From the NCBI GenBank assembly GCA_945874145.1, contig CAMCFN010000016.1:1-64000 (forward strand): a DNA stretch of 64,000 bases, read 5' to 3'. Shown piece after piece: positions 27,669-36,301 of the stretch. The first letter of the stretch is position 1; the number at the start of each line of letters is the position of its first letter. The notes below the pieces were generated by a model, which saw only the letters and a program-made list of their open reading frames with translations, had not been told where the DNA came from and searched no databases. Source of the DNA: Akkermansia muciniphila. GTDB lineage: Bacteria; Verrucomicrobiota; Verrucomicrobiia; Limisphaerales; SXTU01. The position numbers were made by a program, and so were the translations under genes.

Positions 27669-28952
27669 ATGAAAACTCGTCTCTTCCTGCCGCTGCTCAT
27701 TGCCACCGCTGGGTGGCTTTCCGTCTCCTCGTCGCCCGCCGCCTCCGCGCTGCCGCCGGCCGCCCGCGTGGCCATCATCGGCGACTCCATCACCGAGCAG
27801 AAACTCTACAGCAAATACATGGAGGCTTACTTGCTCGCCTGCACGGGTCGCAAGGACATCCATGTGATGCAGTTTGGCTGGAGCGGCGAGACAGCCAGCG
27901 GTTTCGCGGCGCGCTGCCTGAACGACCTCGCGGCCTTCAAGCCCAACGTCGCCACCACCTGCTACGGCATGAACGACGGCGGCTACCGGCCCTTCGATGA
28001 AAACCTCGGCAAGACCTACGAGAACAACATGCGAAACGTGGTGAAACAGCTCACCGCGGCCGGCGTGAAGCACATCGTCGTTGGCTCGCCCGGTGCGGTG
28101 GACTCGAAGTTCTTTGGCACGCGGGCGTCGTTCGGCGCGAAGAATTCCGCCGTCGGCTACAACGAGACGCTCGCCCATCTCCGCGACATCGCACAAAAGC
28201 TCGCCACGGAGAACAAGCAGACCTTTGCCAATGTCCACAACGCCATGTTCGACACGATGGGCAAGGCCAAGGCCGCGCTTGGTGACGACTATCCGGTCTG
28301 CGGCAGCGATGGCTTCCACCCCGGCCCGAACGGCCAGTTGCTCATGGCTTACGCCTTCCTCAAGGGGCTCGGAGTGGACGGCGAGATTGGCACGCTGACC
28401 GTGGATCTCAAGGGCCCGGCCACCGCCACGGACGGCCACAAAGTGCTCAGCAGCACAGCCGGCAAGGCCGAGTTTGAAAGCACGCGCTGGCCGTATTGTT
28501 TTGACGCCGACCCGAAGGCCGCGAACAGCACCCGCAGCATCACGCCGTTCGTGCCCTTCAACCAGGATCTCAACCGCCTCACGCTCAAGGTGAAGAACCT
28601 CGGATCGGCCAGGGCGAAAGTCACTTGGGGCACGGCAGCGAAGGACTTCACCAAGGAACAGCTCGAAACGGGCGTGAACCTTGCCGCCGAGTTTCCGGCC
28701 ACTCCCTTCGACAGCCAGTTCGCCAAGCTCGTGGATGCGGTGGGCCGCAAGCAGAACTTTGAAACCTCGATGATCAAGGGCTTGGTCACGAACTTCCGTC
28801 AATTTGCCAACGACGCCAAAACCGACCCCGAGCTGGCCCAGGCCTTTGCCACGGTCGGCGCCAAGCTTCAGGCCCGTCAGCAGACTCTCGATGCCGAGGC
28901 CCGCCAGCAGCTCGTGCCCGTGAAGCACACGTTGACGGTGACAGCCCTTTGA
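27669..28952 (+). CDS. Secreted SGNH/GDSL-type hydrolase
   Basis: 427 residues from ATG 27669, chosen because it begins a signal peptide (MKTRLFLPLLIATAGWLSV, ASA site). SGNH blocks are visible: IIGDSITE (nucleophile Ser), YGMNDGG (block III) and SDGFHPG (catalytic Asp/His). A C-terminal part of ~150 residues may be a second domain with an Ig-like or helical character. Such proteins deacylate or de-esterify plant or algal polysaccharides. It follows the sulfatase pseudogene on the same strand. Confidence 0.88.
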   Translation: MKTRLFLPLLIATAGWLSVSSSPAASALPPAARVAIIGDSITEQKLYSKYMEAYLLACTGRKDIHVMQFGWSGETASGFAARCLNDLAAFKPNVATTCYGMNDGGYRPFDENLGKTYENNMRNVVKQLTAAGVKHIVVGSPGAVDSKFFGTRASFGAKNSAVGYNETLAHLRDIAQKLATENKQTFANVHNAMFDTMGKAKAALGDDYPVCGSDGFHPGPNGQLLMAYAFLKGLGVDGEIGTLTVDLKGPATATDGHKVLSSTAGKAEFESTRWPYCFDADPKAANSTRSITPFVPFNQDLNRLTLKVKNLGSARAKVTWGTAAKDFTKEQLETGVNLAAEFPATPFDSQFAKLVDAVGRKQNFETSMIKGLVTNFRQFANDAKTDPELAQAFATVGAKLQARQQTLDAEARQQLVPVKHTLTVTAL

Positions 28953-28970
28953 GCCGGCTTCAAACATCGA

Positions 28971-28987
28971 AGCCTTGCGACAAGGCT
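28971..28987. terminator. Hairpin between the SGNH hydrolase and the first prepilin gene
   Basis: AGCCTTG, CGA, CAAGGCT forms a 7-bp stem 18 bases after the hydrolase stop codon. No T-run follows. It could be a weak terminator or a leader structure of the prepilin mRNA. Confidence 0.3.
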
Positions 28988-29000
28988 GCGTCCGTAAATC

Positions 29001-29747
29001 ATGAAGATCACGTTCGTTGGTAAAGTTCGCAGGCTTGCGTTCACCCTGATCGAACTGCTCGTCGTGATCGCCATCATCGCGATTTTGGCGGGCATGCTCC
29101 TGCCCGCGCTGGCCAGGGCGAAGGAGAAGGGCAAGATGACCAAATGCCTCAGCAACATGCGGCAAATCGGGCTCGCCTGCGCACTCTACGCGGGCGACTA
29201 CGAGAAATACCCACTTCACGAGACAGCCGCCAGCTCACCCTTCTCGGCTACGCCCGTCGCTAATCAGTCGCGCTACGCGGCGGTTTACTATTCGATGAAG
29301 TGGCTGGACCTCATCGATCCTTACATGGGCAGCAATGCCAATGTAGCTTTTTGTCCCAGCGACAACGGCTTGCTGCCCACGGACGCCACCACGTTCAAAA
29401 CCACCGGCCCGCCGTTGACTTACGGAATGAACGTTTATTCCTTTTCCATCGGCCCGATGCCAAACCCGCCGCGCCCGGAAAACATCATCGCGCCTTCCAC
29501 CAAGTTCTTCATAGGTGAGACCGTTGGCCAGGTTGGGCTATGCCACATTGGCCTGTGGAGCTTCGCCGCTTCAGGTCTGTTAAGGCACGGCGGGAGGGAT
29601 CTCGCCGGAGTGGGGGCCAACTACACATATTTCGATGGGCATGCGGACTACGTTAAAAAGAAGCCGCAATGGGCGGACACGGGCAGCATGCAGAACGCCG
29701 CCTACGTCGCCGCGAACGCGCCCGAGTGGGCCTGTTGGGTACCGTGA
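29001..29747 (+). CDS. Prepilin-type protein with H-X9-DG motif (DUF1559-like)
   Basis: 248 residues. The leader [13 protein letters not shown] is followed by [18 protein letters not shown], a type IV prepilin N-terminal helix; Ala replaces the usual Gly at the cleavage site. After the helix come [21 protein letters not shown] and, near the C-terminus, the H-X9-DG type ending with [11 protein letters not shown]. Proteins of this kind are numerous in Planctomycetota and Verrucomicrobiota and are probably minor pseudopilins. A small lipoprotein gene follows immediately. Confidence 0.9.
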   Translation: MKITFVGKVRRLAFTLIELLVVIAIIAILAGMLLPALARAKEKGKMTKCLSNMRQIGLACALYAGDYEKYPLHETAASSPFSATPVANQSRYAAVYYSMKWLDLIDPYMGSNANVAFCPSDNGLLPTDATTFKTTGPPLTYGMNVYSFSIGPMPNPPRPENIIAPSTKFFIGETVGQVGLCHIGLWSFAASGLLRHGGRDLAGVGANYTYFDGHADYVKKKPQWADTGSMQNAAYVAANAPEWACWVP

Positions 29748-29749
29748 AG

Positions 29750-30049
29750 ATGAAACGATTCCCAGTTTGCGTTGGCTTGGCACTTTTGTGTCTGGCCCTG
29801 TTCAGCAGTGCTGGCTGCCGCAAGAAACGTGTGGAAACGCCGGCCGTGCCTGTTCCTGCTGCGCCCCCTATGCCAAGCGCGGTTGCACCCGCTGCCACAC
29901 CAGATCCCGTCTCGGGATTGCCGGCTTCCGCCCAGCCCAAAATTGGAGAAGCCATGCCGCCGGTGACGACCGAGATGATGCTGAAGTTTGAAGGCCGTTT
30001 TGGTCGGCCGCCCACCAACTACAGCGAGTTGTCCCGGCTCAAGAACTAG
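29750..30049 (+). CDS. Small lipoprotein following a prepilin gene
   Basis: 99 residues from ATG 29750 (a GTG two codons earlier overlaps the upstream stop). The signal MKRFPVCVGLALLCLALFSSAGC ends in a lipobox, giving mature CRKKRVETP. A Pro/Ala-rich spacer leads to a C-terminal MMLKFEGRFGRPPTNYSELSRL. The C-terminus resembles the QQFIAEQKRFPTSFKEF region of the lipoprotein at 34277. It is coupled to the prepilin gene (3-base spacing) and is probably envelope-anchored. Function unknown. Confidence 0.75.
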   Translation: MKRFPVCVGLALLCLALFSSAGCRKKRVETPAVPVPAAPPMPSAVAPAATPDPVSGLPASAQPKIGEAMPPVTTEMMLKFEGRFGRPPTNYSELSRLKN

Positions 30050-30071
30050 GCGGCAGGCGCGCTTTTCACGC

Positions 30072-30560
30072 TCAAGCTGGCGGGCCGTCGCGGTGGTCGG
30101 GTGATTTCGGCAGATCGTCGTTGGTCTTAGCGGCGTCGCGCTCCAAGAATTGCACAACCTTCCAGAAGGCGAAACCCACGATAGAAAGAGCCAGCACCGC
30201 CCAGCTCGTGCCCACGAGCATGTCGTGCTGTCGTTCGTCAGACACGCCCCGGAGGGACATCGCGAAACCCGCGAGTGTGCCCAGCGAGAGCAGCGCGGTG
30301 AACGCGATGACCAGTTTCACGGGCGGCTGCCGGCCCTCCGCCAGCGCCCGGAAGAAGACCCGCTCCATGACATACCAAGCCGCTCCCGTCACCACGGCAA
30401 ACGCCAGCAAGGTCCACAGCGACAGCTCGAAGCGCAGCGTGGGGTTGACCGACTTGATCGACTCAATAAACGCCGCGACCAAGCCAAGACAGCCGGCGCC
30501 GCTGTATTGCAACAGCCGGAGGAAGTCGTGCTCAGGATCGCGTGGTGAGCTTGGTTTCAC
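30072..30560 (-). CDS. Hypothetical membrane protein with four predicted helices
   Basis: 162 residues starting at a GTG. Four hydrophobic segments are visible: GAGCLGLVAAFIESI (weak), LWTLLAFAVVTGAAWYVME, LVIAFTALLSLGTLAGFAM and LVGTSWAVLALSIVGFAFW. The C-terminus is hydrophilic (ERDAAKTNDDLPKSPD). No family recognised. It stands alone on the minus strand, convergent with the lipoprotein gene at 29750. Confidence 0.65.
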   Translation of the reverse strand: MKPSSPRDPEHDFLRLLQYSGAGCLGLVAAFIESIKSVNPTLRFELSLWTLLAFAVVTGAAWYVMERVFFRALAEGRQPPVKLVIAFTALLSLGTLAGFAMSLRGVSDERQHDMLVGTSWAVLALSIVGFAFWKVVQFLERDAAKTNDDLPKSPDHRDGPPA

Positions 30561-30719
30561 TATTCGCTGCGCACGATGACAGCGGGGGGCTGGGGTGGAA
30601 AGGGTAATGCTGGAGCACTAGCTGCAGCACTTCCCAAACCTGCATCCGGTAGGGGCGCATCCGTCCTCAGCGCGCCCCACCCCGTGCGACGGACAGCCGT
30701 GCAGTTCTCTCCGGCGCAG

Positions 30720-32924
30720 CTACGGGGCCAGCAGCCACTGGGCGGCGGCGGCGCGGTCGGACTTGGCGGAGACTTGGATGGGGGCGTTGGCCAAGGTGTG
30801 AACTTGCCGGGTCAGCGCCGGCGCGGTGGTGCCTTCGCCAGCCAGCCAGAGCTTGCCGGGCGCGCCAAGGGCCAGCAGGCCGGGCACATCGCCATACTTC
30901 GCGCCACCCGGGAGAAAGTTCACGTCGCGGTAGTCGGTCAGCTTGCTGAAGCGGAACCCGCCGGTGTCCACGGCTGCGCGATCAATGCCATCACGGGCCA
31001 CCGCCCGCGCGGCAGCCACAATGAGGCCGGTGCTGCCAAAGCCCGCCAAGTCCACCGAGCTGGGCTTGGGATGCTGCGCGCTCGCCTCGTAGCTGCGCAG
31101 GTATTTCACCATGCTCAACACGTCATGCGTGCGCTGGGCGAAGAGGCTGTGGTTGTAGCCGTAAGTGTAGGCGGCGAATTCGCGGGGGTTGGCCACCACG
31201 CGGTTTTGCTTGGGGGTCTGGCCATCCTTGGTGAACTCGCCTTGGAAGAACAGGTCCGCGCCGAGCACGGTCGCACCGGCATCCACGAGTTTTTTCACCT
31301 CGGGTTGCAAGGAGCCGTCGGCCTGATACAGCGCGGCCTTGCCGAAATCATCCAGCCAGACCACGGCGCGACCACTCCATTTCTTGGGGTAAAGCCAGAC
31401 CACCGGGATTTCTTCGCCGTGGGTTTTGTTCTGAAGCAGGCCGGCCATCTCGATGTAGCTGCCCCGGTCGGTCTTGGTCTTGCGATCCCACTCGACGGCG
31501 CCCGCCGTGGCGAGCGTCCGGCCCAGGATGGCTTCCACGCCGTTGCCCGCAAGCTGGCGGAAGGCCGCGAGGGAAGTAGCCGAGGCGGCGAGCTGCTTCT
31601 CCGCGTCGTCCTTCAGCCAGCGGAGCAGCTTGCGCTCGAAGTCCATGTCATCGGCCTTGGGCGCGGGGTGCTGGGTGTCCCAGACGGTGAGCTGTTCCTT
31701 GCTCAACCGCTGATAGTCGCGCTCGATGACCGGGCTCTTCTGGCCGAGTTTGAAGTGCTGGTTGAGCCAGGTGTAGAAGCCGGAGCGGGCGACGGCGTTG
31801 TAGTTGTGCAGGAAGTGCTCGCCGCGATGCAGCATGACTTGGTTGGGCGCACCGAGCTGGGTGTAAAGCTGCTTCAAGTCGGGAAAGCCCTTGGTGGCCA
31901 TCTCCTTGGTCCAGTCGTTCGCGGTGGTCATGCCCTGCGGCTTGGGCGCGAACAGGGCGGCGAACTCGACGTTGCCCGTGTTGATGCGCAGCAAGGAGGC
32001 GTTCTCGCAGGTGCAGCCGCCTTGCATCGCCGTGCTGACCATGACCGCCGGGAATGACAAGGTGATGCGCGGATCAAGGGCGGCAAGGATCATCGTCTGC
32101 GTGCCGCCGCCGCTCGCACCCGTGATGGCGATGCGCGCCGGGTCCACATCCGGCAGGCCGAGCACGAAGTCCAACGAGCGAATGGCGTTGAGAGTTTGCA
32201 GGCCCATGATGCTCTGGAGATTGGCCTCGGCTTGGGCGCTGTGGAGTTCCCAGTTTTCCGTCTTGGCCATTTCCGGGCGCTGCTTGGCGAAGCGATGAAC
32301 TGTGAGCGCGGAGAGCTGCACGGCATCCGCGTCGCTCATCATGTCCCACTGCCACACCACGCAGCCCATACGCGCAAGCTGCACGCACATGCTCTGGAAG
32401 ATGCTCCGGCCGCCATTCTCAAAACGTTCCGCGCCGATGGCGATTTCCCGGCGCGTAACCTCTTCGCTGGCCTCGGCCAGCCGGGCGTCCTTCCAGTGGC
32501 CGTGGGCGAAGAGCACGGCGGGGGCTTTGCCGGGCTTGCCCTTGGGCCGGTAGAGATTTCCGGTGACAAAGAAGCCGGGCGCGCTCTCGAAATAGACCTT
32601 CTCGACGGTGTATTCGTCCTGCTCGATCTTGCCGTGAATGACGGCGTTGAGCGGCGTCTTAGTGGGCATGGGCCAGAGCCCGAGCGCGGTTTTCGTCTGG
32701 CGGCGCACCAGTTCCGCGCGGGCCGGCCAAGCCTCCTTCGCGGCCGGTGGGGTGAAGGGGAAATAGCCGTTCAAGTCCTTGGGCGGCTGCAGGCGGATGT
32801 CGTTCGGCAATTCCCCCGCTGGCAACGCACGCGGCACCGCAGCGGCAGCCCATGAGTGAGAGGACAGAATGACGGCCAGAACGAGGGGCAGGCGAAAACG
32901 CATGGGGAAGCTGACGGAGTTCAT
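30720..32924 (-). CDS. Secreted two-domain alpha/beta-hydrolase (acetylxylan-esterase-like)
   Basis: About 734 residues from ATG 32924; a later ATG at 32903 gives the same signal peptide (MRFRLPLVLAVILSS). The first domain contains LYRPKGKPGKAPAVLFAHGHW, the nucleophile elbow ITGASGGGTQT (Ser near residue 270) and HRGEHFLHNY with a likely catalytic His. A second hydrolase-like domain follows with ADLFFQGEF and an elbow-like VDLAGFGSTGLIVA (near residue 627), ending in APGKLWLAGEG. Such proteins remove acetyl or other esters from polysaccharides. Divergent from the H-box protein at 33039. Confidence 0.82.
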   Translation of the reverse strand: MNSVSFPMRFRLPLVLAVILSSHSWAAAAVPRALPAGELPNDIRLQPPKDLNGYFPFTPPAAKEAWPARAELVRRQTKTALGLWPMPTKTPLNAVIHGKIEQDEYTVEKVYFESAPGFFVTGNLYRPKGKPGKAPAVLFAHGHWKDARLAEASEEVTRREIAIGAERFENGGRSIFQSMCVQLARMGCVVWQWDMMSDADAVQLSALTVHRFAKQRPEMAKTENWELHSAQAEANLQSIMGLQTLNAIRSLDFVLGLPDVDPARIAITGASGGGTQTMILAALDPRITLSFPAVMVSTAMQGGCTCENASLLRINTGNVEFAALFAPKPQGMTTANDWTKEMATKGFPDLKQLYTQLGAPNQVMLHRGEHFLHNYNAVARSGFYTWLNQHFKLGQKSPVIERDYQRLSKEQLTVWDTQHPAPKADDMDFERKLLRWLKDDAEKQLAASATSLAAFRQLAGNGVEAILGRTLATAGAVEWDRKTKTDRGSYIEMAGLLQNKTHGEEIPVVWLYPKKWSGRAVVWLDDFGKAALYQADGSLQPEVKKLVDAGATVLGADLFFQGEFTKDGQTPKQNRVVANPREFAAYTYGYNHSLFAQRTHDVLSMVKYLRSYEASAQHPKPSSVDLAGFGSTGLIVAAARAVARDGIDRAAVDTGGFRFSKLTDYRDVNFLPGGAKYGDVPGLLALGAPGKLWLAGEGTTAPALTRQVHTLANAPIQVSAKSDRAAAAQWLLAP

Positions 32925-33038
32925 GCTGGGGATATTGCAGCGAGCTGCCCGCCTCATGCGAATAAAATGTCCGGCACCACACGCTTCTGGAACCATCCCC
33001 GAGCCGCCTCTGGACTTGCCTTCAAACTAGGACTGGCC

Positions 33039-33305
33039 ATGTTAGCCCCCATGGCCTTGCCGCAAACCCCGGTAACTCTGACCCCTGAGCAAATAGAAGA
33101 ATTGAACGAGAAGCTCTCCAAGACCCGCCATGACGTGAACAACTGCCTCTCACTCATCGTGGCCGCCATCGAGCTGACGCGCCGCAAGCCCGAGCTGGCC
33201 GCGCGCATGACGGACACGATCGCCCAGCAGCCGGACAAGATCATCAACGAATTGCGGGATTTTTCGGCGGAGTTCGAGAAAACCTTCGGCATCACGCGGG
33301 AATAG
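33039..33305 (+). CDS. Small helical protein resembling a histidine-kinase dimerisation (DHp) domain
   Basis: 88 residues from ATG 33039 (ATG 33051 is an alternative). The core KLSKTRHDVNNCLSLIVAAI looks like an H-box of sensor kinases (RHD-NN-L pattern), followed by a second helix RMTDTIAQQPDKIINELRDFS; together they could form the two-helix DHp hairpin. No ATPase domain follows. It may be a phosphotransfer or decoy protein, or simply a helical protein with a chance match. Confidence 0.55.
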   Translation: MLAPMALPQTPVTLTPEQIEELNEKLSKTRHDVNNCLSLIVAAIELTRRKPELAARMTDTIAQQPDKIINELRDFSAEFEKTFGITRE

Positions 33306-33384
33306 CCAGCGAGGCCCGCCCAAGGCTTTGACAAACCAATTGCGGCAAGGCATGAAACCGGCAGCCCGTTTCAGCTAACACGCC

Positions 33385-34235
33385 ATGCGCTCAACAGACG
33401 ACCGTCTCCAACGCCCCTCCCGCAGGCAGGCGCTGGCCTTCTCACCCTCATCGAACTTCTGGTGGTGATCGCCATCATTGCGATTCTAGCCGGCCTGCTC
33501 CTGCCGGCCTTGGCCAGCGCCAAAAGCAAAACCACCCAGACCCGGTGCATGAACAGCCTGCGGCAGATGGGTATGGCCTCCCTGATGTATAACGGGGATT
33601 ACGACGACATCAACATGGGCACCGGCTCTCGCGGCACCTACGACTTTAAATACACCGACTGGATTTACTGGCGCACCAACAGCACGGCCACAGGCGGGCC
33701 CTACGGGCGGATCACTGACAGTCCCATCGCCAAATACGCCGGCAGCGTGCAAAGCAACTTCTTCCGCTGCCCGTCCGACAAGGATGACGCCGGGCGCAAT
33801 TCCAACCTGCAACTCCCGCACGGGCCTTACTACTACAGCTACTCCATGGTCAGCTTCGATCTGGTCGGCACCCTGAACCCCGGCCCCGCCTCCATCTATC
33901 AGGGCGCGAACTCAGCTCCCTTCGGCATCACCACCCGCTATCCATTCCGCATGGCCAACATGCGCAACCCTTCCTCCAAAGTTCTGTTCGCAGAAGAAGT
34001 GGCCAACCGGAGCAACCCAAAAGACGCCCCACGTGACGCAGCCGGAGCCCCGTTGCCCGCGGAAAACATCAACGACGGGCGCTTTGTCCCCGGGGCGCTC
34101 AACGCCACCACCGTGAATGACTATCTGACCATCCGGCACAACGGGCGCGGCACAGTTGCCTTTTCCGACGGGCATGCGGAAGCAGCATTTTGGCATTCCA
34201 TCACCAACCGCGCCACCATCCAGCCCGACCTGTGA
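33385..34235 (+). pseudogene. Prepilin-type protein gene with a 2-base frameshift after the leader peptide
   Basis: ATG 33385 encodes a plausible leader ([19 protein letters not shown]), but that frame reads into SPSSNFWW and stops. The prepilin helix [17 protein letters not shown] lies in a frame reached by skipping TC at 33442-33443, and has no start codon of its own before the leader. From 33444 the frame is intact for ~260 residues ([47 protein letters not shown]) with the expected DG-type C-terminus. Either the gene is inactivated, uses an unusual start, is read by frameshifting, or the assembly has a 2-base error. Confidence 0.75.
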
Positions 34236-34276
34236 AGCCACGGAGCCGGGCCTGTTTGGCCGTAAGAAACTCAGGG

Positions 34277-34672
34277 ATGCGGCTCACGATGCATGTGCTA
34301 GTCGTGGCGCTGCTGCTCTCCATTACGGCTTGCCGCAAACGAGCCGCCCCCAGTCCAACACCCGCATCATCTGAATCGGCGGCCCCGGCTAGCTCGCAGG
34401 ACTCGCCCGCTCCCTTGCCCAACGCTGCCACAGCACGTCTCGCAGGTCCGGATCCGGCAGCCTTGGCCGCCGAGGCGCGTGCCTTGGCGGAAAATCTGCA
34501 ATTCTACAACGGCCTCCTTCAGCAGTTTATCGCCGAGCAGAAACGCTTTCCCACTTCCTTCAAGGAATTTGAATCGACGAAACTGGACAGTGCCCGCCGC
34601 CCCCCTCCGGGCAAGCGTTGGGAGCTAGACCCCCATACGAAGCGAGTAGTGGTGCTACCTGCCGCAAAATAG
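34277..34672 (+). CDS. Small lipoprotein following a prepilin gene
   Basis: 131 residues from ATG 34277. MRLTMHVLVVALLLSITAC is a lipoprotein signal, mature start CRKRAAPSP, then a Ser/Pro/Ala-rich spacer. The C-terminal ~70 residues contain AEARALAENLQFYNGLLQQF and AEQKRFPTSFKEFE, with the basic phrase GKRWELDPHTKRVVV. This resembles a pilin-tail-like domain and the lipoprotein at 29750. It follows the frameshifted prepilin gene by 41 bases. Role unknown, likely an envelope protein. Confidence 0.75.
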   Translation: MRLTMHVLVVALLLSITACRKRAAPSPTPASSESAAPASSQDSPAPLPNAATARLAGPDPAALAAEARALAENLQFYNGLLQQFIAEQKRFPTSFKEFESTKLDSARRPPPGKRWELDPHTKRVVVLPAAK

Positions 34673-34711
34673 GCTCACCACCCTGCCAGTGAAGTATCCC
34701 CGCCGTTGGTT

Positions 34712-35467
34712 TCACTGGTCGGTCCAGTCGGAACGCTTGCTGGAACCCCACACGAAGTTGTCCACGGCTCCATTGATACGGGCGACATAGAAGCGCCCGT
34801 TGTGGCGTTGGGAGACGTGGCTCATGCCGGCGACATAATAAGGAACCGTCTCACCGTTGACCAAGAGCCCGGCTGTTTTGGAGGCGTAATCCGTCAACTG
34901 CGGTGCCTGGACCGTGGCGGGATTGTCACCTTGGATGATCGGGTGAACGAATCCGCCGGAGTGTTCATAAAGCCAGATGGCATCGTTTGGCAGTGTTTCG
35001 ATGGGCTTGGCAGCATTTGATCCAAATGGCCAGAAATTGAGGCCGTAGCTGTAGCCTTCCGGCGCGAGCCGCGGATCGGCAGGCACGGAGATGCGATTCC
35101 AAACTCGAGGATTGGTGGGGGTGGACAAATCTTCCGGACATTGCCAGAGCTTTACATCCGACAGGTAGGGCCAGAAGGCTGAAATTCCCCAGTAGTAGTC
35201 CAAATTTCCGCCAAGTGAATGGGCTGTGCCATAGATGGAAGTGTCCCGTGGCGAGATGACCTTGCTGTAGTCGCCTGCATAGACATTGAGCGAGAGGCCG
35301 AAGTTCTTGAGGCTGTTCATGCAGGTCGTGCCCTTGGCCTTGGCCTTGGCCTTGGCGAGGGCGGGCAGGAGCATCCCGGCCAGGATGGCGATGATGGCAA
35401 TGACCACCAGCAGTTCAATGAGGGTGAATCCTTTTGTGGCTCCTTGGCGGTCAGTTCCAGAATTCAT
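34712..35467 (-). CDS. Prepilin-type protein (DUF1559-like)
   Basis: 251 residues with a canonical prepilin leader [13 protein letters not shown] then [18 protein letters not shown]. The helix is followed by [20 protein letters not shown], whose Ala-Lys repeat is encoded by tandem hexamers near 35332-35357. The body contains WQCPEDLST and the C-terminal [19 protein letters not shown] in the place of the DG motif. Convergent with the lipoprotein gene at 34277 and divergent from the one at 35619. Confidence 0.9.
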   Translation of the reverse strand: MNSGTDRQGATKGFTLIELLVVIAIIAILAGMLLPALAKAKAKAKGTTCMNSLKNFGLSLNVYAGDYSKVISPRDTSIYGTAHSLGGNLDYYWGISAFWPYLSDVKLWQCPEDLSTPTNPRVWNRISVPADPRLAPEGYSYGLNFWPFGSNAAKPIETLPNDAIWLYEHSGGFVHPIIQGDNPATVQAPQLTDYASKTAGLLVNGETVPYYVAGMSHVSQRHNGRFYVARINGAVDNFVWGSSKRSDWTDQ

Positions 35468-35618
35468 GGTCGCACGCTAGGTGCCCCTCTCCGGGTGTCA
35501 AACGCCTTCTCGACCGGAGAAGCCGGGCAGTCGGCCCCCTTTTCCTGGGCTGTATTCGGTTGCCTTCATGCGGTGAGCTGCCTAATCGTCGCGGGCAGTA
35601 AATTCAACTTCCTGTGCC

Positions 35619-36272
35619 ATGAACCAGTTTTGCGCAAAAACCGTCATCACTGTCCTCTTGATTGGCTCCCTGCTCTGGGCTGCTGGTTGCCGACGATCAG
35701 CGACCAAGCCAACTACGCCGTCGCAAAACGCCATGGGCGAGGTTGTAGGTGAGGAAACCGCCAAGCTAGCCGGCCCCGGAGCCAAGGTCCTGTTGCTGGC
35801 TCCAGCCAAGGGCGATCCTGTGGGGCTGTGGATCGAACCGGTTTTGCAGGCTTTTACCGCAGCTTTGAAGCAGCACGGCAACGGGATCGTGGCGGCAACG
35901 GAACGCGTGAAGGCGCGCACAGACGACCCTTCGCCCACCCGCGAAGAGCTGACGGCAGCGCAGTTGGAGGGGTTGCTGGACAAGGCGGGTGGCGTGACCA
36001 CCTTGGTTTCCTTCGTGGGCTTTCCCGTGCTCGACGAGGCGCAGATCGCCACCTTGAAGAAGCGCCAGATCAAGTCCGTGGCCATCTACACCGCCGGCCC
36101 GCAAGCCGGCCCTCACTACAAAAAGCTGCTCGAAGCCCGCGCGCTCGACCTCGCCATCCTGCCGCGCATGGAGCCGCCGGCTGCCGCCCAGAAGCCGACG
36201 ACACCCAAGGAGATTTTCAACCACCAGTTTTTTACGGTGACGGCAACGAACGCTGCGCAGTTGAACTTCTGA
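35619..36272 (+). CDS. Lipoprotein, divergent from a prepilin gene
   Basis: 217 residues. VLLIGSLLWAAGC is a lipoprotein signal; the mature protein starts CRRSATKPT. The domain reads KVLLLAPAKGDPVGLW, QAFTAALKQHGNGIV, LDKAGGVTTLVSFVGFP, KRQIKSVAIYTAGPQ and ARALDLAILPRMEPP, with alternating strands and helices like a periplasmic-binding or Rossmann-type fold. I do not recognise the family. It may be a surface-anchored partner of the neighbouring pseudopilin. Confidence 0.7.
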   Translation: MNQFCAKTVITVLLIGSLLWAAGCRRSATKPTTPSQNAMGEVVGEETAKLAGPGAKVLLLAPAKGDPVGLWIEPVLQAFTAALKQHGNGIVAATERVKARTDDPSPTREELTAAQLEGLLDKAGGVTTLVSFVGFPVLDEAQIATLKKRQIKSVAIYTAGPQAGPHYKKLLEARALDLAILPRMEPPAAAQKPTTPKEIFNHQFFTVTATNAAQLNF

Positions 36273-36301
36273 GCGTCCCTTCCGCAGGGATTCGGTTCCC
36301 C

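Noticed and set aside
27654-29219. A 521-codon minus-strand frame opposite the SGNH hydrolase
   Set aside because: It mirrors the hydrolase gene, has no conserved domain, and starts within the prepilin gene; the plus-strand hydrolase has clear SGNH motifs and a signal peptide.
35332-35357. Tandem hexamers (TTGGCC) as a regulatory repeat
   Set aside because: They code for Ala-Lys repeats directly after the prepilin helix, a common low-complexity stretch in this family.
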